Source of the DNA: an uncultured Collinsella sp.
GTDB lineage: Bacteria; Actinomycetota; Coriobacteriia; Coriobacteriales; Coriobacteriaceae
Direction of reading: 5' to 3'
Assembly (NCBI GenBank): GCA_959026535.1
Contig: CAUFMB010000053.1
Span: 1-12,944, forward strand
DNA length: 12,944 bases
The notes beneath the pieces are model-generated. The model had not been told where the DNA came from. It made no database searches and saw only the letters and a list, made by a program, of their open reading frames with translations. Positions 1 to 6,656 of the stretch are shown here, in pieces (within the stretch, counting starts at the first letter, position 1; each line of letters starts with the position of its first letter). A program made the translations under genes and the position numbers.

Positions 1-101
1 CGCAAGGGTGCGGAGCTGAGGAAACGCGAAGCGTTTTCCAGCGCAGCACGCGAGGGCCGAAGGCCCGAAGCGAGAGCGGGCGGCGAAATGGACCCTTGGC
101 G
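1..101. repeat. GC-rich folded intergenic element
   Basis: This stretch can fold into a closed, branched structure. An outer stem pairs 1-9 (CGCAAGGGT) with 92-101 (ACCCTTGGCG) with one bulged G. Inside are a hairpin at 20-39 (GGAAACGC, GAA loop, GCGTTTTCC with one extra T) and a perfect hairpin at 54-66 (GGGCC, GAA, GGCCC). Alternative pairing of 63-67 with 77-81 is also possible. The forward strand happens to stay open in two frames from the left edge, but neither product resembles a protein I recognise, and the palindromic composition explains the openness. It may be a structured RNA or a dispersed intergenic repeat. Its function is unknown, and its left boundary may lie outside the window. 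Confidence 0.4.
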
Positions 102-109
102 AATACCCA

Positions 110-327
110 TGTGCAAAAAATGCCAAATATGAGTACTGCTACCTTTTTGGTAGCAGCGTTTTCGAAGTCATAAAAGGCAAATCCGACATTAGAACGACGA
201 CTGATAGTCCAGTTAAGCCAATTTAGTTACTACAAAACTGGACATATGTGGCCCAACTCATCTAAAAACGCCTAATTTATATGTTACGAAGTTAGTGCCC
301 GTACTCATATTTGCCACTTTTTGCACA
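110..327. repeat. 218-bp element with 27-bp terminal inverted repeats
   Basis: Positions 110-136 and 301-327 are inverted copies that match at 25 of 27 positions (core AAATATGAGTAC). The interior is clearly more AT-rich than the flanking genes. It contains a perfect 7-bp hairpin with a TTTTT loop (137-155, TGCTACC/GGTAGCA) and a second 8-bp inverted repeat (207-214 with 236-243, GTCCAGTT/AACTGGAC). I see no ORF of useful length, no transposase and no convincing target-site duplication. It sits downstream of the arg operon terminator. The form suggests a small non-autonomous mobile element or a dispersed structured repeat. That identity is inference; only the inverted repeats and hairpins are seen directly. 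Confidence 0.6.
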
Positions 328-350
328 CGGCCTATCCCAGCCATGGTAAA

Positions 351-418
351 TCGATAACAAAACGGGCTCCAGACCGCTGAATCATGCCGCATATGGCACG
401 TCCGCAGTCCGGAACCCG
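351..418 (-). terminator. Intrinsic terminator of the arg operon
   Basis: Read on the minus strand, positions 418-404 pair with 377-363 along all 15 positions, three of them G-U pairs. A smaller hairpin in the loop pairs TGCC with GGCA. The stem is followed directly by TTTTGTTA (362-355). It begins 25 nt after the argD stop codon. Stem, loop and U-rich tail in the right order make this the one canonical Rho-independent terminator in the window. Confidence 0.75.
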
Positions 419-443
419 GTCCAAATTGAGTTATTGCGCTGTG

Positions 444-1727
444 TTAGGCCAAAACGTCCGACAAAATCTCGATCAGGCTGTCCACGTCAGCTTCCTCGCA
501 GACAAGCGGCGGCAGGAAACGCAGCGTGTGGACACCAGTAGCGTTAATCACGGCGCCGGCGGCCAGCGCGCGGGCAACAATATCATGTGCATCACCCGCA
601 GTCTCATCCAAATCGCAGCCGAGCATTAAGCCGCGACCGCGTACCTCGACCACTTGCGGCACCTTGGTGAGTTTTGCCTCCATATAAGCACCCACCTTGG
701 CAGCATGCTCGGCATAATCGCCGCGCACGAGCGCGGAGAGCGTCGCGGCGCACGCCGCGACAGCCAAGCAGCTACCGCCAAAGGTCGAACCGTGGTCACC
801 CGGCTTAAACACGTCGGCGATCTCTTTCTTTGCCACCACGGCGCCCATGGGAACGCCGTCGGCGATGCCCTTGGCAAGACTCATGATGTCGGGCTCCACG
901 CCATAGGTCTGGAATGCAAACGGCTTGCCGGAGCGGAAGATGCCACACTGGACCTCGTCGGCGATAAGAACGGCGCCCACCTCGTGTGCCAAGTCGCGCG
1001 CTGCCGCCATAAACTCCTCGGTCATGGGGTGCACACCGCTCTCGCCCTGAATAGGCTCGAGCATGACGGCGCAGACCTCGCTTCCCAGCTGCTTAAAGAT
1101 CGAACGCAGTTCGTCGACATCGTTGGGCGTGCAGGCCACAAAGCCACCCGGCAGCGGACGGAAGCTGTCCTGTAGCCAATCCTGCATGGTGGCGGCAATG
1201 GTCTCGAGCGTACGGCCGTGGAAGCCGCCGCGCATGCATACGATGGTGTTGCCGCCGTTGCCAGCACGCTTGGCGTACAGACGCGCGAGCTTCATCGAGC
1301 CCTCGTTGGCTTCAGCACCAGAATTGGCAAAGAACGTCTCCCACACCTGCTCGTCCGCAGCCGGGGCACCGAGCGCAGCGGCCGTGGTCTCATCGCCGGC
1401 GGCAATGGCATCGGCAAGCACGCGCGCACCATCTACGTCGTCGTTAGCAAGCTTGGACAGCAGCGCCGCGACCTGTCCGCGCTGCTCAATGTAGAAGTAA
1501 TTGGAGACATGCATGAGCTTTTTGGTCTGTGCCTCGAGCGCCGAGAGCACAGCCGGGTCGCCATGACCCAGGCTGCACACGCCGATGCCGGCAAGAAAGT
1601 CGAGGTACTCACGGCCATCGTCGCCGGTGAGTTTCATGCCGTGGCCCTCGACAAACTCGACCGGAGAGCGGCCAAAGGTATGCATAACGTAATGGGATTC
1701 AAGCGATTGCTGAGCTGCAAGTGACAT
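444..1727 (-). CDS. argD: Acetylornithine aminotransferase
   Basis: This PLP-dependent class III aminotransferase interconverts N-acetylglutamate semialdehyde and N-acetylornithine with glutamate as amino donor, in the cytoplasm. The 427-residue product shows NSGAEANE (135-142) for cofactor binding, the Asp of LIADEVQ (257), the Schiff-base lysine in SLAKG (Lys286) and GSTFGG (313-318). The start has GAAAGG six bases upstream (1734-1739). It is the last gene of argCJBD, 69 nt after argB, and is followed by the operon terminator. The protein is longer than the usual roughly 400 residues. An Ala/Asp-rich insertion of about 30 residues (94-125) lies before the conserved FFANSGAEAN stretch. Related omega-aminotransferases such as succinylornithine transaminase share the motifs, but the operon context fixes the role. 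Confidence 0.95.
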   Translation of the reverse strand: MSLAAQQSLESHYVMHTFGRSPVEFVEGHGMKLTGDDGREYLDFLAGIGVCSLGHGDPAVLSALEAQTKKLMHVSNYFYIEQRGQVAALLSKLANDDVDGARVLADAIAAGDETTAAALGAPAADEQVWETFFANSGAEANEGSMKLARLYAKRAGNGGNTIVCMRGGFHGRTLETIAATMQDWLQDSFRPLPGGFVACTPNDVDELRSIFKQLGSEVCAVMLEPIQGESGVHPMTEEFMAAARDLAHEVGAVLIADEVQCGIFRSGKPFAFQTYGVEPDIMSLAKGIADGVPMGAVVAKKEIADVFKPGDHGSTFGGSCLAVAACAATLSALVRGDYAEHAAKVGAYMEAKLTKVPQVVEVRGRGLMLGCDLDETAGDAHDIVARALAAGAVINATGVHTLRFLPPLVCEEADVDSLIEILSDVLA

Positions 1728-1796
1728 GGGATGCCTTTCGTTGAGCGCCGGACGGCGCAGGCCTATGGGTGCAGGAATGGGGCGGCTGCGGGTCAG

Positions 1797-2777
1797 TTAG
1801 ACCGTCTGAAGCTTCTCGACCTCGTCGAGGTTCTCGGTCAGACGCGCAGCAAACGTCGAAAGCGGATGCGGATGCGTATCGAACTCGTAAGCCGTCTCGG
1901 TGGAGTGGATCACGGTACCGACGCCGGCGTCGGTCAGCAGCTCCAGCAGCAGCGAATGCGGCGTAGTACCGTTGATGATGTGAGCGCGAAATACGCCTCC
2001 GGCAAGCGCATCGACGGCAGCACGCAGCTTGGGAATCATGCCCTTATCGACCTCGCCGCCGTAGAGCATCTCATTGACCTCGTCGAGCGTCAGATTGGAG
2101 ATAAGTGAATCCTTGTCGCTAAAGTCCTTGTACAGGCCGTCGACGTCGGTCAAAAAGATCGCCTTATGCGCATGCAGCGCCGCCGCAACGGCACCGGCGG
2201 CGGTATCGGCGTTGATGTTGAAGAAACCGCCGTCCTCCCCCGCCGCGACGGTAGCGATGACGGGGATGTATTCGCTATCGAGCAGGCGCTCGATATAGTC
2301 GGTGTTGACGTACGTGACCTTGCCTACGCGGCCGAGTTCGGGGTCGAGCGGCTCGGCGATGAGCGTACCGGCATCGCTGCCCGAAACGCCCACGGCCAGG
2401 TTGCCGTGATGGTTGAGCGCCGCGACCAGCTCCTGGTTGACCTTACCGCCCAGCACCTCGCGCACGATATCCATGGTCGCCGGCGTGGTCACGCGCTGGC
2501 CGTTCTTAAACTCGACGGGGATGTCGTAGTGGCTCAGCGCCTCGTTGATGGCCTTGCCGCCACCGTGCACGATAACAGGGCGCATGCCGATGATCTTGAG
2601 CAGCACGATGTCGCTCATCACGTCGCGGCGCAGCTGCTCATCAACCATGGCGGCTCCGCCATATTTGATAACAACCGTCTTGCCGGTCAGGTTCTTAATC
2701 CACGGCAGCGCTTCGAACAGCAGCTGCGCGGTTGCTTCGTTGGATTCGCTCGAACGACAATCGCGTGCGAATTTCAT
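1797..2777 (-). CDS. argB: Acetylglutamate kinase
   Basis: ArgB phosphorylates N-acetylglutamate with ATP, the second step of ornithine synthesis. It belongs to the amino acid kinase family. Visible motifs are KYGG (38-41), HGGG (71-74), the NINAD stretch (187-191) and DVDGL (211-215). I chose the ATG at 2777, which gives 326 residues and has GAGG a few bases upstream. The longer reading frame to 2837 would need a TTG start. The roughly 25-residue N-terminal segment before the kinase core is consistent with arginine-sensitive family members, which carry an extra N-terminal helix; feedback inhibition is therefore likely but not proven. After GTVI (287-290), where many homologues end, about 36 residues continue. 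The gene lies 81 nt downstream of argJ. Confidence 0.95.
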   Translation of the reverse strand: MKFARDCRSSESNEATAQLLFEALPWIKNLTGKTVVIKYGGAAMVDEQLRRDVMSDIVLLKIIGMRPVIVHGGGKAINEALSHYDIPVEFKNGQRVTTPATMDIVREVLGGKVNQELVAALNHHGNLAVGVSGSDAGTLIAEPLDPELGRVGKVTYVNTDYIERLLDSEYIPVIATVAAGEDGGFFNINADTAAGAVAAALHAHKAIFLTDVDGLYKDFSDKDSLISNLTLDEVNEMLYGGEVDKGMIPKLRAAVDALAGGVFRAHIINGTTPHSLLLELLTDAGVGTVIHSTETAYEFDTHPHPLSTFAARLTENLDEVEKLQTV

Positions 2778-2858
2778 AATCTGCCTCGTCTTTCGTATCG
2801 TTATCGCGCCGTGCTCCGCTGTCCGCAATCGCGGCAAGATGCGCAGCGTGCCTGGAAT

Positions 2859-4127
2859 CTAGGAACGGTAGTCGCCGTTAATGGAGATGTACTCGTGCGT
2901 GAGGTCGCAAGTCCACACGGTGGTCGCCGCGTCGCCCGCGCCCAGGTCTGCCGAGATCACAATCTCGGACGCCTCAAAACGTCGCAGAGCCTCGTCCTCG
3001 TCAAAGGGAACAGTCAGACCGTCACGGCAGACGGGCATGCCCATCATGTCGATGGAAACGTCTTCCTGATTAAACTTCACGCCGCACTTGCCAAGCGCCA
3101 TAGCAACGCGGCCCCAGTTGCAGTCGTGGCCGGCGATGCAGGTCTTAACGAGCGGCGAGTTGGCAACGGCACGGGCGGCGATATCGGCCTCCTCGTCGTT
3201 CACGGCGCCGGTAACGTTGACCGTAACAAGCTTGGATGCGCCCTCACCATCGGCGGCGATATTGCGCGCCAGACTCTCGCACACCTCGTGCACGGCAAAT
3301 GCCAACTCGTCAAAGGCATCGGAGCCCTCGACGATAGGCTCGGCATCTGCGGCAGCGGCGCCGGAGGCAAGCATGATGCAGGTGTCGTTGGTCGAGGTGT
3401 CGGAATCGACCGTTACCTTGTTAAAGGTCTGCTTGACGGTCGAGAGCAGCAGGGCATGAAGTGCCGCAGACTCGACGGGGGCATCGGTGGTGATAACTGC
3501 GATCATGGTGGCCATGTTGGGCATGATCATGCCCGAGCCCTTGCACATTCCGCCTACCGTATAGACATTGCCCGCATGACCCGCAGCCTCACTGACGTAG
3601 GATACGGCGTACTCCTTGGAGTGCGTGTCGGTCGTCATGATGGCGCGAGCGGCATCGGCGCCACCGTGGGCGGAGAGCGCCTCGTAGGCAGCAGGAATGG
3701 CGGTCTCAAACGTGTCGATCGGCAGAATCTGGCCAATCACACCCGTGGAGGCAACCAGAATCTGCTGGGGCTCGCAGCCGATGACCTGCGATGCGATGCT
3801 GCACGTCTCGCGCGCGCATGCAAGGCCGGTCTCACCCGTGGCGGCGTTGGCATTGCCAGAGTTGACCGAAACGCCGGCGATGATACCGTAGCCCTTGTCG
3901 GCACCGCCCAGGTTGGCACGGCTCACCTGCACGGGCGCCGCGCAAAAGCGATTGGTGGTAAACACGCCGGCACCGGGACAGGGTTTATCGGGCACGACGA
4001 GCGCGTAATCCAGACGCTCGGGGTTCTTGCGGAACCCAGCGTGGATACCTGCGGCTTTAAAACCAGCCGCAGCCGTAACGCCACCCTCGACGGCGCGAAT
4101 CTTGATATCAAACAGCTCGGTATTCAT
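2859..4127 (-). CDS. argJ: Glutamate N-acetyltransferase / ornithine acetyltransferase
   Basis: ArgJ moves the acetyl group from N-acetylornithine to glutamate. This releases ornithine and regenerates N-acetylglutamate in the cyclic arginine pathway. The 422-residue precursor contains PNMATM, where family members cleave themselves between Ala206 and Thr207 to expose the catalytic threonine. It also has ASTGVIG (126-132), DSDTSTNDT (241-249) and the typical C-terminus YISINGDYRS. The ribosome-binding site AAGGAG (4139-4144) lies 11 bases from the ATG, a rather long spacing. Whether the enzyme is bifunctional (also using acetyl-CoA) cannot be read from sequence. No argA or argE is present in the window. 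Its position between argC and argB is the usual cluster order. Confidence 0.96.
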   Translation of the reverse strand: MNTELFDIKIRAVEGGVTAAAGFKAAGIHAGFRKNPERLDYALVVPDKPCPGAGVFTTNRFCAAPVQVSRANLGGADKGYGIIAGVSVNSGNANAATGETGLACARETCSIASQVIGCEPQQILVASTGVIGQILPIDTFETAIPAAYEALSAHGGADAARAIMTTDTHSKEYAVSYVSEAAGHAGNVYTVGGMCKGSGMIMPNMATMIAVITTDAPVESAALHALLLSTVKQTFNKVTVDSDTSTNDTCIMLASGAAAADAEPIVEGSDAFDELAFAVHEVCESLARNIAADGEGASKLVTVNVTGAVNDEEADIAARAVANSPLVKTCIAGHDCNWGRVAMALGKCGVKFNQEDVSIDMMGMPVCRDGLTVPFDEDEALRRFEASEIVISADLGAGDAATTVWTCDLTHEYISINGDYRS

Positions 4128-4263
4128 CGTCTTTATGACTCCTTATGTCAAACAAAAAAAGCGGACATCGGTTGGTGCGCCATGCCAGTCGTGATCATGA
4201 GACCAGCTTAAGAGTGGCGCCCCACTCGATGCCCGACTACCAAATCGTTAACAATCGAATGTG
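4128..4263 (-). other. argC-argJ intergenic gap
   Basis: This 136-nt gap is the longest within the arg operon. On the minus strand it holds a 6-bp hairpin (4227-4222 with 4217-4212, GAGTGG/CCACTC) and, further on, a run of seven T (4160-4154). No strong stem sits directly before the T run: only a 5-bp pairing including a G-U can be drawn. It is a weak candidate for attenuation or processing between the two genes. I see no ORF and no clear promoter. Confidence 0.3.
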
Positions 4264-5334
4264 CTACACCGGGCACGCCACTGTGGGCAAGCCTCGTCGC
4301 TCATCAAAACCAAAGACGATGTTGGCGCACTGGACCGCTTGGCCCGCAGCGCCCTTGCACAGATTGTCGATCGCACCCGTCGCCACCAGCACGCCCGCAC
4401 GCTTGTTGAGTGCAAGGCCAATCTGGGCGGCGTTGGTGCCGACGACCGAAGCCGTCTTGGGCTGTTGGCCGGCATCGAGTACGCGCACGAAGGTGCGACC
4501 GGCGTAGAACTGCCTGTAATGGTCGACAACGTCCTCAAGGGTCAGCGTGTTTAGAGCCTGCGGCGCGAGCGGCATCGTCACCGTGGAAAGCAGACCACGC
4601 TTGAGCGGTGCCAGGTGCGGAGTAAAGACGACGCGGTCGGTTAGGCCCAGAATTTGCTCGATTTCGGGCGTATGGCGATGCTTGCCCACGCCATAGGCCT
4701 CCAGGTTCTCGTCCGCGCTACAAAAATGGGTGCGGGCGTTGCAGGACTTACCGGCACCCGTCACACCGCTGATGGCGTCGACGATCACGGGGCCGCTCTG
4801 GGCAACCCAGCCAGCGCGCACGGCGGGCGCGGCGGCAAGGCTCGTTGCGGTGGGATAGCAACCGGCGCAGGCGACCAGCACGGGTTTACCGTCGGCATGG
4901 TCAGATGCGGCGATCTCCAAGTCCTGGCAGAACAGCTCGGGCAGGCCAAAGGCGCGGGTCTTGAGCAACTCGGGGCTCGTATGCTCGGCGGCATACCATG
5001 TCTCAAAGACAGACGCGTCGCTCAGACGGTAATCGGCCGAAAGATCAAAGCAGGAGGCGCCCGATGCAAGCAGCGCGGGCACCTGTGCCATGGCAGCCGT
5101 GTGCGGCACGGCCAAGAAGACGACGTCGCAGGATTTAAGCTCAGGCGCGTCATGCGTCGTGAAGACCAGATCGCTCACGCCAGCAAAGCTCGGATACACC
5201 GCAGACAGCGGCTGGCCGGCATCGGCGTTGGACGTAATGGCAACAAGTTCAAACTCGGGATGACCGAGCACGAGGCGAATGAGCTCGGCTCCGGCATATC
5301 CAGCCGCGCCGACGATTCCAACCTTCAAAGACAT
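4264..5334 (-). CDS. argC: N-acetyl-gamma-glutamyl-phosphate reductase
   Basis: ArgC reduces N-acetylglutamyl phosphate to the semialdehyde with NADPH. The 356-residue protein starts with the nucleotide-binding fold GIVGAAGYAG (6-15). The catalytic cysteine lies in ACAGCYP (Cys159), and KHRHTPEI (218-225) supplies the conserved histidine region. Length is normal for the short bacterial form. AAGGAG lies 6 bases before the ATG (5341-5346). It is the first gene of the argCJBD unit. A pair of ARG-box-like sites lies about 90-120 bp upstream, which fits control by an arginine repressor. No repressor gene is in the window. Confidence 0.96.
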   Translation of the reverse strand: MSLKVGIVGAAGYAGAELIRLVLGHPEFELVAITSNADAGQPLSAVYPSFAGVSDLVFTTHDAPELKSCDVVFLAVPHTAAMAQVPALLASGASCFDLSADYRLSDASVFETWYAAEHTSPELLKTRAFGLPELFCQDLEIAASDHADGKPVLVACAGCYPTATSLAAAPAVRAGWVAQSGPVIVDAISGVTGAGKSCNARTHFCSADENLEAYGVGKHRHTPEIEQILGLTDRVVFTPHLAPLKRGLLSTVTMPLAPQALNTLTLEDVVDHYRQFYAGRTFVRVLDAGQQPKTASVVGTNAAQIGLALNKRAGVLVATGAIDNLCKGAAGQAVQCANIVFGFDERRGLPTVACPV

Positions 5335-5420
5335 ATCAGACTCCTTGTCTGCGATTTATGCACCGATGCGCATTTCGCAGCGGTCGTTATGAAGTGGGTT
5401 GAAACTTTAGCACCAAAAGA

Positions 5421-5455
5421 TGCATGAATACGTAAATGGCTTGCATATTCATGCA
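5421..5455 (-). promoter_or_regulatory. Paired ARG-box-like operators of argC
   Basis: Two 14-bp sites occur: TGCATATTCATGCA (5442-5455), a perfect 5+5 palindrome around ATTC, and TGCATGAATACGTA (5421-5434), a weaker copy. Their centres are exactly 21 bp apart, the spacing known for paired ArgR boxes that bind one hexamer. The outer halves together also form a perfect 10-bp inverted repeat. Position upstream of argC supports an arginine-responsive operator. No convincing -35/-10 pair was found, so the exact promoter remains open. Confidence 0.7.
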
Positions 5456-5501
5456 TTGAAACATTCCCGACACATTCGCTTGAAGGAATTGACAAATGGA
5501 A

Positions 5502-5553
5502 CGGGCCCCGTATTGACCGGCGCTCCTAACGGCGCCGGGCAATACGGGGCCCG
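5502..5553 (-). terminator. Strong hairpin behind the first PPOx-like gene
   Basis: A 14-bp perfect stem (5502-5515 with 5540-5553), one A/G mismatch and a further 7-bp stem (5517-5523 with 5532-5538) close an 8-nt loop. It lies 38 nt after the stop codon of the PPOx-like gene and before the argC operators. No real U-tract follows on either strand, so termination is inferred from position. The loop contains TCCTAAC (5524-5530), fully complementary to GTTAGGA at 5573-5579, which would allow a pseudoknot. Confidence 0.5.
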
Positions 5554-5591
5554 CCCATGCGAAAACCAAGTTGTTAGGATGAGCCAGCTGG

Positions 5592-6002
5592 CTAGAGCTC
5601 GACCGGCACCCACTCGTCGTGATTGCAGATAAAAGCCTCGGGATCCTCGACGCTAAAGAAGACGAGCGTGGGGTCGTTAGGCCCCTCATAGTGCTCGCCC
5701 AGGCGCTCTAGATGCTTCCACCCGGCTTCGCGCATTTCGTCTAAAGCCCGGTCATCCAAGCCGGCACGCCCGCGCAAGATGAGCCAGCCATAGCCCGGCC
5801 ACCAACTCGTGGCCTCGAAGCGCTGATTTTGCAGCAGCTCCTGCCACACATCTTTGGTGCGCGCCGTTACAAACCACAGCTTGCCGTCCTGGATCTGCGC
5901 AAACGAAAACGGACGCACATGCGGCTGTCCGTCAACGCTCGTCGCCAAATACCATGCCGGCACTGACGTCAGATACTCCAAAACCGTATTCAATCCGTCC
6001 AT
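5592..6002 (-). CDS. PPOx-like FMN-binding split-barrel protein (copy 1)
   Basis: This is a small cytoplasmic protein of the pyridoxamine 5'-phosphate oxidase-like fold, a family that commonly binds FMN. The physiological substrate is unknown. The ATG at 6002 is preceded by AGGAGG (6007-6012) and gives 136 residues; a further-upstream GTG in the same frame has no better support. Diagnostic stretches are PAWYLAT (15-21), HVRPFSF (28-34), GKLWF (40-44) and KDVW (50-53). It is closely similar by eye to the gene at 6180-6626, pointing to tandem duplication, and the two are separated by a 126-bp hairpin element. It may have its own promoter or be read through from the riboflavin operon. A 12-bp palindrome (5582-5593) overlaps its stop codon. 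Confidence 0.8.
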   Translation of the reverse strand: MDGLNTVLEYLTSVPAWYLATSVDGQPHVRPFSFAQIQDGKLWFVTARTKDVWQELLQNQRFEATSWWPGYGWLILRGRAGLDDRALDEMREAGWKHLERLGEHYEGPNDPTLVFFSVEDPEAFICNHDEWVPVEL

Positions 6003-6032
6003 GTGTCCTCCTGGCACTAGCTAATTCAGAAC

Positions 6033-6158
6033 GGGTAGTTAATTTGGGACGGGGCTATTTTAGCTACCCCTTAACTGCCAATGAATTATTTGGACCAGGA
6101 TAATTGTCAGCTGGCATATGGGGGTAGCTAAAATAGCCCCGTCCCAAATTAACTACCC
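6033..6158. repeat. 126-bp palindromic element, 38-bp perfect arms
   Basis: Positions 6033-6070 and 6121-6158 are perfect inverted copies over 38 bp, around a 50-nt AT-rich loop. TGCCA/TGGCA (6076-6080, 6112-6116) can extend pairing inside the loop. Each arm itself starts with GGGTAG and ends with CTACCC, so alternative folds exist. It fills the space between two paralogous PPOx-like genes, starting 21 nt after the stop of the upstream one. There is no U-tract and no transposase. It could be a long terminator, a processing site or a dispersed repeat. On the minus strand the loop carries a promoter-like CTGACA and AATAAT, but their 14-nt spacing is too short for a confident call. Confidence 0.7.
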
Positions 6159-6179
6159 CGGAATACTGGTTGGTGAGGG

Positions 6180-6626
6180 TTAAAGCTCCAGGCGCTCCTC
6201 GCTGCCGTCGATATCACAGAAGCGGGCGACGATATTGCGCACCGAGAAAAACGCAAGGCGACCGTCGCTGGCGCCCTCGTGGTCTTCGCCGATGCCAACC
6301 ATGTGCTTAAAGCCGGTTTGGCGCACCCGGTCGCTCACGACCGCGTCGTCCTCGAGCGCGGCCTCGCCGGTCAGCACAATCCAACACTCCCCCGGTTTCC
6401 AACCCGAAACCTCAAACTTGGGGTTCGCGCTGAGCTCGGCCCACACATCCTTGTCGCGCGATGTGCAAAACCACAGCTTACCGTCATCGACCATGGCAAA
6501 CGAAAACGGTCTCACGCGGGGCTGATGTCCGTCGGCCACATCGGTCGTGGCCAGATACCACGCCGGAATGCGCCTGAGATACGAACAGGCGCGCTCAAGC
6601 TGAGCCGTGCGGTCGTTGTCGGTCAT
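6180..6626 (-). CDS. PPOx-like FMN-binding split-barrel protein (copy 2)
   Basis: The 148-residue product has the same fold signature as its neighbour: PAWYLAT (21-27), RVRPFSF (37-43), GKLWF (49-53) and KDVW (59-62). It is predicted to bind a flavin, probably FMN. The reaction is unknown; pyridoxamine phosphate oxidase activity itself should not be assumed, because this short subfamily is largely uncharacterised. The ATG has AAAGGGG upstream (6632-6638). It begins only 30 nt after ecfT, so it is probably the last gene of the FMN-riboswitch operon. That makes a link between flavin import and flavin use reasonable. Confidence 0.82.
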   Translation of the reverse strand: MTDNDRTAQLERACSYLRRIPAWYLATTDVADGHQPRVRPFSFAMVDDGKLWFCTSRDKDVWAELSANPKFEVSGWKPGECWIVLTGEAALEDDAVVSDRVRQTGFKHMVGIGEDHEGASDGRLAFFSVRNIVARFCDIDGSEERLEL

Positions 6627-6656
6627 AGGGACCCCTTTCTTGCGCTCGAATCGCGC

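Noticed and set aside
1..173. Possible C-terminal end of a plus-strand gene entering from the left edge
   Set aside because: Two plus frames stay open from the edge (stops near 130 and 171), but the sequence is explained by structured repeats and neither product is recognisable. More upstream sequence would decide.
2778..2837. Longer argB start at 2837
   Set aside because: The codon there is TTG, and the ATG at 2777 has a GAGG element and a family-like N-terminus.
2166..4211. Open frame of 681 codons on the plus strand across argB and argJ
   Set aside because: It runs antisense through two well-supported genes and their gap, with no recognisable domain. It is a GC-driven shadow.
6082..6112. 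Promoter inside the loop of the 6033-6158 palindrome (minus strand CTGACA and AATAAT)
   Set aside because: The hexamers are good, but the 14-nt spacing is too short for a normal sigma-70-type promoter. It is kept only as a remark.
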